DNA from: Hydrocarboniphaga effusa AP103
GTDB taxonomy: Bacteria > Pseudomonadota > Gammaproteobacteria > Nevskiales > Nevskiaceae
Length of the DNA stretch: 64,000 nucleotides
Assembly: GCF_000271305.1 (NCBI RefSeq)
Contig: NZ_AKGD01000002.1
Coordinates: 372,001 to 436,000, forward strand
Direction of reading: 5' to 3'
Positions 24,029-31,199 of the stretch are shown here, one piece after another. The notes under the pieces were generated by a model. That model saw nothing but the letters and a program-made list of their open reading frames with translations. It did not search any database and was not told where the DNA came from. Position numbers and translations under genes: made by a program. Within the stretch, counting starts at the first letter, position 1, and each line of letters opens with the position of its first letter.

Positions 24029-24996
24029 ACGCCTCACGCCTCACGCCTCACGCCTCACGTCCCGAAGATTTCGGCAAGGTCGCCGTGCTCATGGGTGGCT
24101 GGTCTTCGGAGCGCCAGGTCGCGCTCTGGAGCGGCGAGGCTGTGCATCAGGCGCTCGTCGAGCGCGGCGTCGATGCTCATGCGGTCGATCTGACGCGCGA
24201 GCGTCTGTTCGGACTCAAGGCCGAAGGCTTCGATCGCGCCTTCAACGTACTGCATGGTACCGGCGGCGAAGACGGCACCGTGCAGGCCGTGCTCGATTTG
24301 CTCGGCGTTCCGTATACGGGCAGCGGCGTGCTCGCGAGCGCTTTGGCGATGGACAAGCTGCGCACCAAGCGGATATGGAAATCAGAAGGCCTGCCGACGC
24401 CCGAATGGCTCGTGCTGCGCTCGAACGAAGACGCGCTCGCGGCCGGAACGCAGCTCGGTTTTCCGTATTTCGTGAAGCCGGCCGCCGAGGGCTCCAGCGT
24501 CGGCATCAGCAAGGTCAAGTTCGCGACGTCCGCGGTCTCCGCGTATCGCAAAGCGGCGGGCGAGTACGAGGATCGTCCGCGCGTGGTGCTGGCCGAACGC
24601 ATGATCACCGGCGGCGAATACACCTGCGCGATTCTCGATGGCCAGGCGCTGCCGACGATCCGCATCGAGCCCGACGGCGAGTTCTACGACTACAACGCCA
24701 AGTACATCTCCAACGACACGCGCTATCACTGCCCGAGCGGCTTGCCGGCCGCGCTCGAAGCCGAGATCCAGGCGCTGAGCCTGCGCGCTTTCGAACTGCT
24801 CGGCGCGAGCGGCTGGGGCCGCGTCGATTTTCTGCTCGACGAGCAGCAACGTCCGTGGCTGCTCGAAGCCAATCTGGTGCCGGGCATGACCTCGCATTCG
24901 CTGGTGCCGATGGCCGCCAAGGCCGTCGGTCTTTCGTTCGCCGATCTGTGCTGGCGAATCCTGCAAACCACTTTGTCTTCCGAAGGAACGATCTGA
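24025..24996 (+). CDS. ddl: D-alanine--D-alanine ligase
   Basis: A 323-residue ATP-grasp enzyme that makes D-Ala-D-Ala for MurF. Motifs are KVAVLMGGWSSERQVALWSG, NVLHGTGGEDGTVQAVLDLL, YTGSGVLASALAMDK, FVKPAAEGSSVGISKV and LLEANLVPGMTSHSLVP. The GTG start at 24025 has a good ribosome site (TAGGAG, 7 nt upstream) and overlaps the murB stop. The heptad array that follows is thus part of the protein, encoding residues 2-12 ([11 protein letters not shown]) ahead of the normal fold. Confidence 0.95.
   Translation: MNASRLTPHASRPEDFGKVAVLMGGWSSERQVALWSGEAVHQALVERGVDAHAVDLTRERLFGLKAEGFDRAFNVLHGTGGEDGTVQAVLDLLGVPYTGSGVLASALAMDKLRTKRIWKSEGLPTPEWLVLRSNEDALAAGTQLGFPYFVKPAAEGSSVGISKVKFATSAVSAYRKAAGEYEDRPRVVLAERMITGGEYTCAILDGQALPTIRIEPDGEFYDYNAKYISNDTRYHCPSGLPAALEAEIQALSLRAFELLGASGWGRVDFLLDEQQRPWLLEANLVPGMTSHSLVPMAAKAVGLSFADLCWRILQTTLSSEGTI
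24031..24058 (+). repeat. Heptad array at the start of ddl (GCCTCAC type)
   Basis: Four perfect GCCTCAC units, 28 bp, two codons after the ddl GTG. Identical in unit, copy number and reading to the murE array. It encodes ASRLTPHASR before the conserved VAVLMGG strand. No inverted partner is nearby. Confidence 0.9.
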
Positions 24997-24997
24997 C

Positions 24998-25828
24998 ATG
25001 CGCGCCATGACCGTAGAACGCGGGGCTCGAGCGCTCGAACTGCCCGCGATCGATGAGCTTCGCAATTTTGAAATCCCCTCGCGCTGGCTGTGGATCGCGA
25101 GCCTCACCGCGCTGCTGATGGCGACCACCACGCTGGCGATGCAATGGCGCGATCCGGACCTGAGCCGCCTGCGCATCGAGGGCAAATTCGAGCGCGTGTC
25201 TCCGCAGGTGCTGCGCGAGGCGGCGCTGCCGGCGCTCGGGCAGGGTTTCTTCTCGGTCGACGTCGATGCGGTGCGCGGCGAACTCACGCAACTGCCCTGG
25301 GTCGCCAAGGCGCGCGTCGAGCGCGATTGGCCGACGGGTTTGAGCATTCGCGTCTGGGAGCGCGAGCCGTTCGCGCGCTGGAACGGCGAATCGCTGCTCG
25401 ATACCGGCGGCGTGGCGTTCACGCCGGCCGCGCAGGACATGCCCGAATCGCTGCTGCGCAAGCTGCCGCAGCTGTCGGGCACGCCGGGCAATGAAGAACT
25501 CGTGGCGAGCAGCTATCGCCGGCTGTCGGCGGCGCTCGAAGACACGGTGCTCGCGATCAACGGGCTCACGCTCGACGCACGCGGCGAGTGGACCGCGCAG
25601 ACGCGCATGGGCCTGACGCTGAGGCTCGGCGACGGCGATGTCGCCGACAAGCTGCCGACGCTCACGGGCGCGCTGCTCGCGGCCGTCGGCAACCGTCTCG
25701 ATGAAGTCGCCTACGTCGATCTGCGCTATACCAACGGCTTCGCCATCGGTTGGATCGCCAACCAGACCGGCGAGGGCAAGGCAGGAGCGCCGGCCGCCGC
25801 AATTCAAGGAGTGAAGAACAATGGCTAA
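24998..25828 (+). CDS. ftsQ: Cell division protein FtsQ
   Basis: A 276-residue bitopic divisome protein that links early and late division proteins. The cytoplasmic tail is followed by a membrane helix (LWIASLTALLMATTTLAM) and a POTRA-like domain starting RIEGKFERVSPQVLREAALP. FFSVDVDAVRGELTQLPWV and ARVERDWPTGLSIRVWERE, typical of FtsQ, are present. A ribosome site GAAGGA precedes the ATG. The C-terminus overlaps ftsA by eight bases. Confidence 0.94.
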   Translation: MRAMTVERGARALELPAIDELRNFEIPSRWLWIASLTALLMATTTLAMQWRDPDLSRLRIEGKFERVSPQVLREAALPALGQGFFSVDVDAVRGELTQLPWVAKARVERDWPTGLSIRVWEREPFARWNGESLLDTGGVAFTPAAQDMPESLLRKLPQLSGTPGNEELVASSYRRLSAALEDTVLAINGLTLDARGEWTAQTRMGLTLRLGDGDVADKLPTLTGALLAAVGNRLDEVAYVDLRYTNGFAIGWIANQTGEGKAGAPAAAIQGVKNNG

Positions 25829-27050
25829 GCGCGAATCGCGCAATCTGCTCGTGGGCCTGGACATCGGCACGTCCAAGGTCACCTGCATCGTCGGGGAGCT
25901 GATGCCCGAGGGCCACGTCGAAATCGTCGGCCTCGGCTCGCATCCGTCACGCGGCCTCAAGCGCGGCGTGGTGGTGAACATCGAAGCGACCACGCAGGCG
26001 ATCCGTCGCGCGGTCGAAGAGGCCGAGCTGATGGCCGGTTGCCGGGCGCAGTCGGTGTTCGTCGGCATTTCGGGCGCGCACATCAAGAGCCACAACTCGG
26101 TCGGCGTGGTGCCGGTGCGTTCGCGCGAAGTGTCCGAGAAGGACGTCGAATCGGTCATCGAAGGCGGCCGCGCGATCGCGATTCCGGCCGACCAGAAAGT
26201 GCTGCACGTGGTGCCGCAGGAATTCGTCGTCGACGGCCAGGAAGGCATCCAGGAGCCGGTCGGCATGTTCGGCGTGCGCCTCGAAGCCAAGGTGCACATC
26301 GTCACGGGTTCGGAATCGGCCGCGCAGAACGTGCAGAAGTGCGTGGAGTCCTGCGGCCTACACGTCGACAAGCTCTGCCTCAACCACCTCGCCTCGGCCT
26401 ACGCGGTGCTGATGCCCGACGAGCGCGAGCTGGGCGTCTGCATGGTCGACATCGGTGGCGGTACCAGCGACATCGCCGTGTTCAAGGGCGGCGCGGTGCG
26501 CCACACCGCGGTGCTGCCGGTGGCGGGCGACCAGGTCACCAACGACATCAGCGTGGCCTTTCGCACGCCGACGCAGGCGGCCGAGGACATCAAGCTCAAG
26601 TTCGGCTGCGCGCTGCCGCAGCTGCTGACCTTCGACGAAGAGATCGAAGTGCCCAGCGTCGGCGAAAACCCGCCGCGCCGGCTCTCGCGCATCACGCTGT
26701 CGGAAGTCATCCGTCCGCGCTACGAGGAGCTGTTCCGGCTCATCCGCAAGGAGCTGCACCGCTCCGACTGGTACGACGGCATCGCCGGCGGCGTGGTGCT
26801 CACGGGCGGCGCCTGCTACCTGCCGGGTGTGCAGGAACTCGCCGAGGAAGTGTTCGAGCTGCCGGTGCGCCTGGGCCTGCCGCAGAACGTGGTCGGCGTG
26901 CGCGACGTGGCCAAGAGTCCGGCCAATGCGACGGCCGTCGGCCTGCTGCTGTACGGCCGCCAGTTCCAGGCGCCCAAGGATACCCGGCCCGAGGTCGGAG
27001 TCGGCTACTGGGTGCAGCGCGTAAGTCAGTGGTTCAAGGGAAATTTTTAA
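25821..27050 (+). CDS. ftsA: Cell division protein FtsA
   Basis: A 409-residue actin-like ATPase that tethers FtsZ to the membrane. The phosphate-1 motif is LLVGLDIGTSKVTCIVGEL, phosphate-2 MVDIGGGTSDIAVFKGGA, and the adenosine motif GGVVLTGGACYLPGV. The C-terminal amphipathic membrane-targeting helix VGYWVQRVSQWFKGNF is intact. A strong AAGGAG ribosome site lies inside the end of ftsQ. Length is close to E. coli FtsA (420). Confidence 0.97.
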   Translation: MAKRESRNLLVGLDIGTSKVTCIVGELMPEGHVEIVGLGSHPSRGLKRGVVVNIEATTQAIRRAVEEAELMAGCRAQSVFVGISGAHIKSHNSVGVVPVRSREVSEKDVESVIEGGRAIAIPADQKVLHVVPQEFVVDGQEGIQEPVGMFGVRLEAKVHIVTGSESAAQNVQKCVESCGLHVDKLCLNHLASAYAVLMPDERELGVCMVDIGGGTSDIAVFKGGAVRHTAVLPVAGDQVTNDISVAFRTPTQAAEDIKLKFGCALPQLLTFDEEIEVPSVGENPPRRLSRITLSEVIRPRYEELFRLIRKELHRSDWYDGIAGGVVLTGGACYLPGVQELAEEVFELPVRLGLPQNVVGVRDVAKSPANATAVGLLLYGRQFQAPKDTRPEVGVGYWVQRVSQWFKGNF

Positions 27051-27236
27051 TAAACCCAATGATTTCAGGGAGTCTGTGAGGGTTCTGAGGGCTGGGTCTC
27101 AAGTGTTATGAAGTGTTGCATTATTTATTTCCACTGTGCACACTAAATAACATCAAACCCGTACAAATGCCGATAAGTTCTCACACGCAGGCTAGAGAAG
27201 GTTTGGGGTCTCGCAGTATCGATTGGAGGTTTTCAC
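27051..27236 (+). promoter_or_regulatory. AT-rich leader upstream of ftsZ
   Basis: This 186-bp gap is one of the few real spacers in the dcw cluster. It contains an AT-rich island at about 27105-27170 (TTGCATTATTTATTTCC, then CACTAAATAACATC and TACAAATG), in strong contrast to the surrounding GC-rich coding DNA. This fits one or more ftsZ promoters, as known in other bacteria. I could not find a -35/-10 pair with good spacing. A GGAGG ribosome site lies 8 nt before the ftsZ ATG. Confidence 0.45.
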
Positions 27237-28514
27237 ATGGCAGGAAGAACTAACGAGCTGTACGAGATCGTCGACGGTCAGCCCATGGATGCGGTGATTC
27301 GCGTCATCGGCGTGGGCGGCGGCGGCTGCAATTCCATCAACGAGATGGTCGAGGCGCGCATCGAGGGCATCGAACTGTTCGCTGCCAACACCGACCGCAA
27401 GCATCTCGAGAAATGCAAGACCACCAATATCGTTCAACTGGGCGCGACCTTGACTCGCGGCCTCGGTGCCGGCTCCAACCCTGAGAAGGGTCGCGCGGCC
27501 GCGCTCGAAAGCAAAGAGCTGATCCGCGAGCTGCTCGAAGGCACCGACCTGCTGTTCGTGACCGCCGGCATGGGCGGCGGAACCGGCACCGGCGCGGCGC
27601 CGGTGATCGCCGAGATCGCCAAGGAAATGGGCATCCTGACCGTCGGCGTGGTCACCAAGCCGTACAGCTTCGAATCCGGCAAGCGCATGGATGTGGCGCG
27701 TCGCGGCATCGAAGAGCTGCAGAAGCACGTCGATTCGCTGATCGTGATTCCGAACGAGAAGCTGCAGATCACGCTGCCCGAGGACATGACGGTCACCGAG
27801 TGCCACAAGAAGGCCGACGAGGTGCTCAAGAACGCCGTGCAGGGCATCAGCGGCCTGATCACCAATCCGGGTGAGATCAACGTCGACTTCGCCGACGTGC
27901 AGACGGTCATGAGCAACCGCGGCATGGCGATGATGGGGCTGGGCACCGCCAATGGCGAAGCCCGTGCCGAACGCGCCGTCGAGGCGGCGCTGGCCTGCCC
28001 GCTGCTCGACGACATCGAGCTCTCGGGTGCCCACGGCATTCTCGTCACGTTGACGCACGGCGGTTCGCTGACGCGCAAGGAACTCCAGCTCGTCAACGAG
28101 CGCGTGAGCAAGATCGGCTCCGAAGACGCGGACATGAAGTTCGGCGTCTCGATCGACGAATCGCTCGGCGACGAGCTGCGCGTCACCGTCGTCGCGACGG
28201 GCCTGGCGATGCGTCCGGCCGCTCACCAGCAGCCGGCGATCCAGGCGCAGCCGTCCAAGGTCACGCCGTTCGTGCGGAACGAGCCGCAGTATCAGCAGCC
28301 GCACCAGCAGGCTCACTATCAGCCGCAGTACCAGCAGCCGGCCTATCAGCAGCCGCAGCAGGTGCCGACGCTGACCGGCGTGCAGCGCTCGCGCATGGAA
28401 CCGCAGATGGCGGCTGCTGCCGCTGCGGTCCCGCGCGGCAACCCGTTCGCCGGGCTGGATCTGGACGAGCAGATGCTCGATATCCCGACCTTCCTGCGGC
28501 AGCAGGCGGACTGA
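27237..28514 (+). CDS. ftsZ: Cell division protein FtsZ
   Basis: A 425-residue tubulin-like GTPase that forms the Z ring. Visible are IRVIGVGGGGCNSINEM, the GTP-binding loop GGGTGTGAAP at about residues 111-120 and the T7-loop segment NVDFADVQTVM. A long Gln/Pro/His/Tyr-rich linker (repeats of QYQQP and AYQQPQQ) spans about residues 325-380. It is followed by the conserved C-terminal peptide LDIPTFLRQQAD that binds FtsA and ZipA. It has its own leader region and is followed by a terminator. Confidence 0.98.
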   Translation: MAGRTNELYEIVDGQPMDAVIRVIGVGGGGCNSINEMVEARIEGIELFAANTDRKHLEKCKTTNIVQLGATLTRGLGAGSNPEKGRAAALESKELIRELLEGTDLLFVTAGMGGGTGTGAAPVIAEIAKEMGILTVGVVTKPYSFESGKRMDVARRGIEELQKHVDSLIVIPNEKLQITLPEDMTVTECHKKADEVLKNAVQGISGLITNPGEINVDFADVQTVMSNRGMAMMGLGTANGEARAERAVEAALACPLLDDIELSGAHGILVTLTHGGSLTRKELQLVNERVSKIGSEDADMKFGVSIDESLGDELRVTVVATGLAMRPAAHQQPAIQAQPSKVTPFVRNEPQYQQPHQQAHYQPQYQQPAYQQPQQVPTLTGVQRSRMEPQMAAAAAAVPRGNPFAGLDLDEQMLDIPTFLRQQAD

Positions 28515-28540
28515 TTCTTCAGCTCCCATGTGACGAATCC

Positions 28541-28582
28541 GACCCCTGCCGAGGCCAAGCTTCAGCAGGGGTTTGTTTTTGC
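28541..28582 (+). terminator. Rho-independent terminator after ftsZ
   Basis: ACCCCTGC (28542-28549) pairs with GCAGGGGT (28565-28572), followed by TTGTTTTT. The loop is about 15 nt. It lies 27 bp after the ftsZ stop and separates it from lpxC, which probably has its own promoter. Confidence 0.75.
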
Positions 28583-28688
28583 GACGGTAGCTTGCGGGAC
28601 CGGTGGTAGACTTCGGCGTTCGGTCACGGTCAGGCCGTGGCCTCGCTCCACCGCGAAATCCGAGCGAGCTCAACCGAGGACCAGGAAA

Positions 28689-29618
28689 ATGGTCAAGCAG
28701 CGCACCCTACAAAAAGCCGTCCGGGCGACCGGCATCGGCCTTCATTCCGGGCAGAAGGTGTTCATGTCCCTGCTGCCGGCCGGGCCCGACACCGGCATCG
28801 TGTTCCGGCGCATCGATCTGTCGCCGGTCGTCGAAGTGCCGGCGCGCGCGGACCTGATTCGCGAAACCACGCTGTCGAGCACCCTGGTCCACAAGTCGGA
28901 TCAGGGCGAAGTGCGTGTTGCGACCGTCGAGCATCTGATGTCCGCGCTCGCCGGACTGGGCATCGACAACTGCATCATCGAAATCTCCTCGCCCGAAATT
29001 CCGATCATGGACGGCAGCTCGAGCCCGTTCGTGTTCCTGATCCAGTCCGCCGGCATCCACGAGCAGGACGCGCTCAAGCGCTTCATCCGCATCAAGCAGC
29101 CGGTGCAGGTGCAGGAGGGCGACAAGTTCGCCCGCTTCGAGCCGTTCGAAGGCTTTCGCCTGAGCTTCTCGATCGACTTCAAGCACCCGATCTTCAAGAC
29201 CAGCCGCCAGACCGCGATCGTCGATTTCTCGAGCACTTCGTATGTGCGCGAGGTTTCGCGGGCCCGCACCTTCGGCTTCATGCGCGAGCTCGATCAGCTG
29301 CGCGCCCATAACCTTGGCCTCGGCGCGAGCCTCGACAACGTCGTCGCACTCGACGAATACCGCGTCATGAACGCGGACGGCCTGCGCTTCGAGGACGAAT
29401 TCGTGCGGCACAAGATTCTCGACGCGGTCGGCGATCTCTACCTCGGCGGCCACAGCCTCATCGGCGCCTACACGGCGTACAAGTCCGGTCATGCGCTCAA
29501 CAACAAATTGCTGCGCGCGCTGCTCGACGATCAATCGGCCTGGGAATGCGTGACCTTTGAAGAGGCCAATGCCGCGCCGCCGATCAACTACGTACGCGGC
29601 GTTCTCGCGGCAGCCTGA
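28689..29618 (+). CDS. lpxC: UDP-3-O-acyl-N-acetylglucosamine deacetylase LpxC
   Basis: A 309-residue zinc deacetylase that catalyses the committed step of lipid A synthesis. The zinc ligands are His82 (VEHLMSAL), His241 and Asp245 ([13 protein letters not shown]). The catalytic histidine is His268 (SGHALNN). All four are displaced by exactly three from E. coli LpxC (79, 238, 242, 265). [16 protein letters not shown] is also present. I start at the ATG of [11 protein letters not shown] with AGGA upstream; the longer upstream frame is non-coding. Presence of LpxC indicates a Gram-negative cell with lipid A. Confidence 0.97.
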   Translation: MVKQRTLQKAVRATGIGLHSGQKVFMSLLPAGPDTGIVFRRIDLSPVVEVPARADLIRETTLSSTLVHKSDQGEVRVATVEHLMSALAGLGIDNCIIEISSPEIPIMDGSSSPFVFLIQSAGIHEQDALKRFIRIKQPVQVQEGDKFARFEPFEGFRLSFSIDFKHPIFKTSRQTAIVDFSSTSYVREVSRARTFGFMRELDQLRAHNLGLGASLDNVVALDEYRVMNADGLRFEDEFVRHKILDAVGDLYLGGHSLIGAYTAYKSGHALNNKLLRALLDDQSAWECVTFEEANAAPPINYVRGVLAAA

Positions 29619-29637
29619 GCCGGCTCGATTGCATTGA

Positions 29638-29666
29638 AAAAAGCGGCGCTTGGCGCCGCTTTTTTG
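29638..29666 (+). terminator. Rho-independent terminator after lpxC
   Basis: AGCGGCGC and GCGCCGCT form a tight 8-bp stem with a TTG loop, preceded by AAAAA and followed by TTTTTT. It is symmetric and could also act on transcripts from the opposite-strand dciA gene. Confidence 0.88.
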
Positions 29667-29735
29667 TGCTTCGGAGCCCAACTCCGGGCAAAAAGCCCGA
29701 TGCGGCCCGGCTCTTGCCTCAATTTGCCTTGCCGC

Positions 29736-30062
29736 CTAGACTCGGGTGAATCGTCGATTAACAGACAGCCTCACCTTGGTCTCCAGGCGGGTGCAGGACA
29801 GCTTCAAGGAATCTCTCAGGAAGCTCAGCAGTTCCTGTTGGCGATAACGCAAGGGGACCAGGGCGGCAGCGTTCGATGCAAACAGAACGACCGTGTCGCC
29901 GCGGATGTTGGCCAGGCGGATCGATTGAAACCAGGGCTCTTGAGTCCATTGCCGAAGGGCGTTGTCCAGGGCGCTGATGCGCTCGGCACGCTCGATCAGG
30001 TCACGCAGCGGATGAGGCTGCTGACGCAGGGTGCCGATCAGTGAGACGGCATCATCGTGCAT
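29736..30062 (-). CDS. dciA: DUF721 protein, DciA-like helicase loader
   Basis: A 108-residue DUF721-family protein. DciA is the DnaB loader or operator in bacteria lacking DnaC-like loaders. Here the domain covers IRLANIRGDTVVLFASNAA and LRYRQQELLSFLRDSL. Placement is supported by synteny: in Pseudomonas the DUF721 gene likewise lies near lpxC and secA. It is short, with little beyond the KH-like domain. Its start is only 17 bp from the divergent M23 peptidase gene. Role in DNA replication is inferred from family. Confidence 0.8.
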   Translation of the reverse strand: MHDDAVSLIGTLRQQPHPLRDLIERAERISALDNALRQWTQEPWFQSIRLANIRGDTVVLFASNAAALVPLRYRQQELLSFLRDSLKLSCTRLETKVRLSVNRRFTRV

Positions 30063-30079
30063 GAGGATTGCGGGTCGTA

Positions 30080-31015
30080 ATGGATATTATCGTTGTGAGC
30101 CACACGCGAGGGCGGACCTGGCGTTTCAAGTTCGCGCCTGCGCACATCCTCTCATGGATGCCGGTGGCGCTGGTCGGATTGCTCGTGTGCGGCGTCGGCT
30201 TCGCGGCCGGCTTCCTGGTACGCGGAGGTTCGACCTCGTTGCTGCCGGACCGTCTGGCCGGCAAATGGTCCCAGGAGCTTATCGCCCAGCGTACGGAGCT
30301 CGCCAGGACGCGCGTGATGGCCGAGGAGAACACCGAAGCGCTTTCCCGCCGTATCGCCCAGCTCAATGCCCACATCATCCGGCTCGACGCGGCGGGCCAG
30401 CGGCTGACCGAAATCGCCGGCCTCGAGAGAGGCGAGTTCGATTTCGGTTCGGCTCCGGCCATCGGCGGCCCCGAAATGCCCGACACCGTCGCGACCGATT
30501 TCTCGGGCGACCCGGTTTTGAGCTCGATCGCGGCCATCGAGCGCAAGCTCGGCGATCGCGAGCGCCAGATGCACGTGCTCGAAGACCTGCTGCTGGCGAG
30601 TCGCCTGCAGAAGCAGGTGCGCCCGTCGGGCTGGCCGATCGAAAACGGCTACATCTCCTCGGTGTTCGGCGTGCGCACCGATCCGTTCACGGGGCGCATG
30701 TCGCGGCATGACGGCATCGATTTCGCGGGCCCTTCGGGCTCCTCGGTGGTCGCGGTGGCCACCGGCATCGTCACCGTCGCCGGCCCCAAGATCGGCTACG
30801 GCAACCTGGTCGAGATCAATCACGGCAACGGATATGTCACGCGCTACGGTCACAATGACCGGATCACGGTCAAGGTCGGCGACCGTGTGATGAAGGGCCA
30901 GCAGATCGCGGCGGTCGGCAGTACCGGGCGCTCGACCGGTCCGCACGTGCACTTCGAGGTTTCGCTCAACGGCAGGCCGGTCAACCCGGCGCGCTACATC
31001 GAAGCGGCTCGCTGA
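30080..31015 (+). CDS. M23-family (LytM) peptidoglycan endopeptidase, membrane-anchored
   Basis: A 311-residue cell-wall hydrolase or hydrolase regulator. An N-terminal helix ([21 protein letters not shown] region) anchors it in the inner membrane. A coiled-coil stretch ([20 protein letters not shown]) follows, then the LytM domain. Zinc ligands are present as RHDGIDFAG and GPHVHFE, so it is probably catalytically active rather than a degenerate activator. I use ATG 30080; an in-frame TTG at 30068 is less likely. It sits between dciA and secA, where E. coli has secM. Confidence 0.9.
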   Translation: MDIIVVSHTRGRTWRFKFAPAHILSWMPVALVGLLVCGVGFAAGFLVRGGSTSLLPDRLAGKWSQELIAQRTELARTRVMAEENTEALSRRIAQLNAHIIRLDAAGQRLTEIAGLERGEFDFGSAPAIGGPEMPDTVATDFSGDPVLSSIAAIERKLGDRERQMHVLEDLLLASRLQKQVRPSGWPIENGYISSVFGVRTDPFTGRMSRHDGIDFAGPSGSSVVAVATGIVTVAGPKIGYGNLVEINHGNGYVTRYGHNDRITVKVGDRVMKGQQIAAVGSTGRSTGPHVHFEVSLNGRPVNPARYIEAAR

Positions 31016-31033
31016 GCCGGTTCGGAGCGAGCC

Positions 31034-31063
31034 CGCGACCGCCTTCGGGCGGTCGCTTCGTTT
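31034..31063 (+). terminator. Hairpin terminator between the M23 gene and secA
   Basis: GCGACCGCC and GGGCGGTCGC pair with a TTC loop and are followed by TTCGTTT. It lies about 20 bp after the M23 peptidase stop. The tail is short, so termination may be partial. Confidence 0.7.
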
Positions 31064-31199
31064 CGGGCTGGCGGGCAGCGCGGGCCTCGACTTGAATGAA
31101 CCGCCGCCGACCCCATGCCAGTGCATAATAGGCGGCTTCGGGACCGCCCCGACGCAATCTCATGCCGCCGCTAGATGCGGCCTCACGGATCAGACACTT

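Noticed and set aside
474-24058. Heptad arrays read as a CRISPR array
   Set aside because: Units are 7 bp, tandem and without unique spacers, and there are no cas genes in the window.
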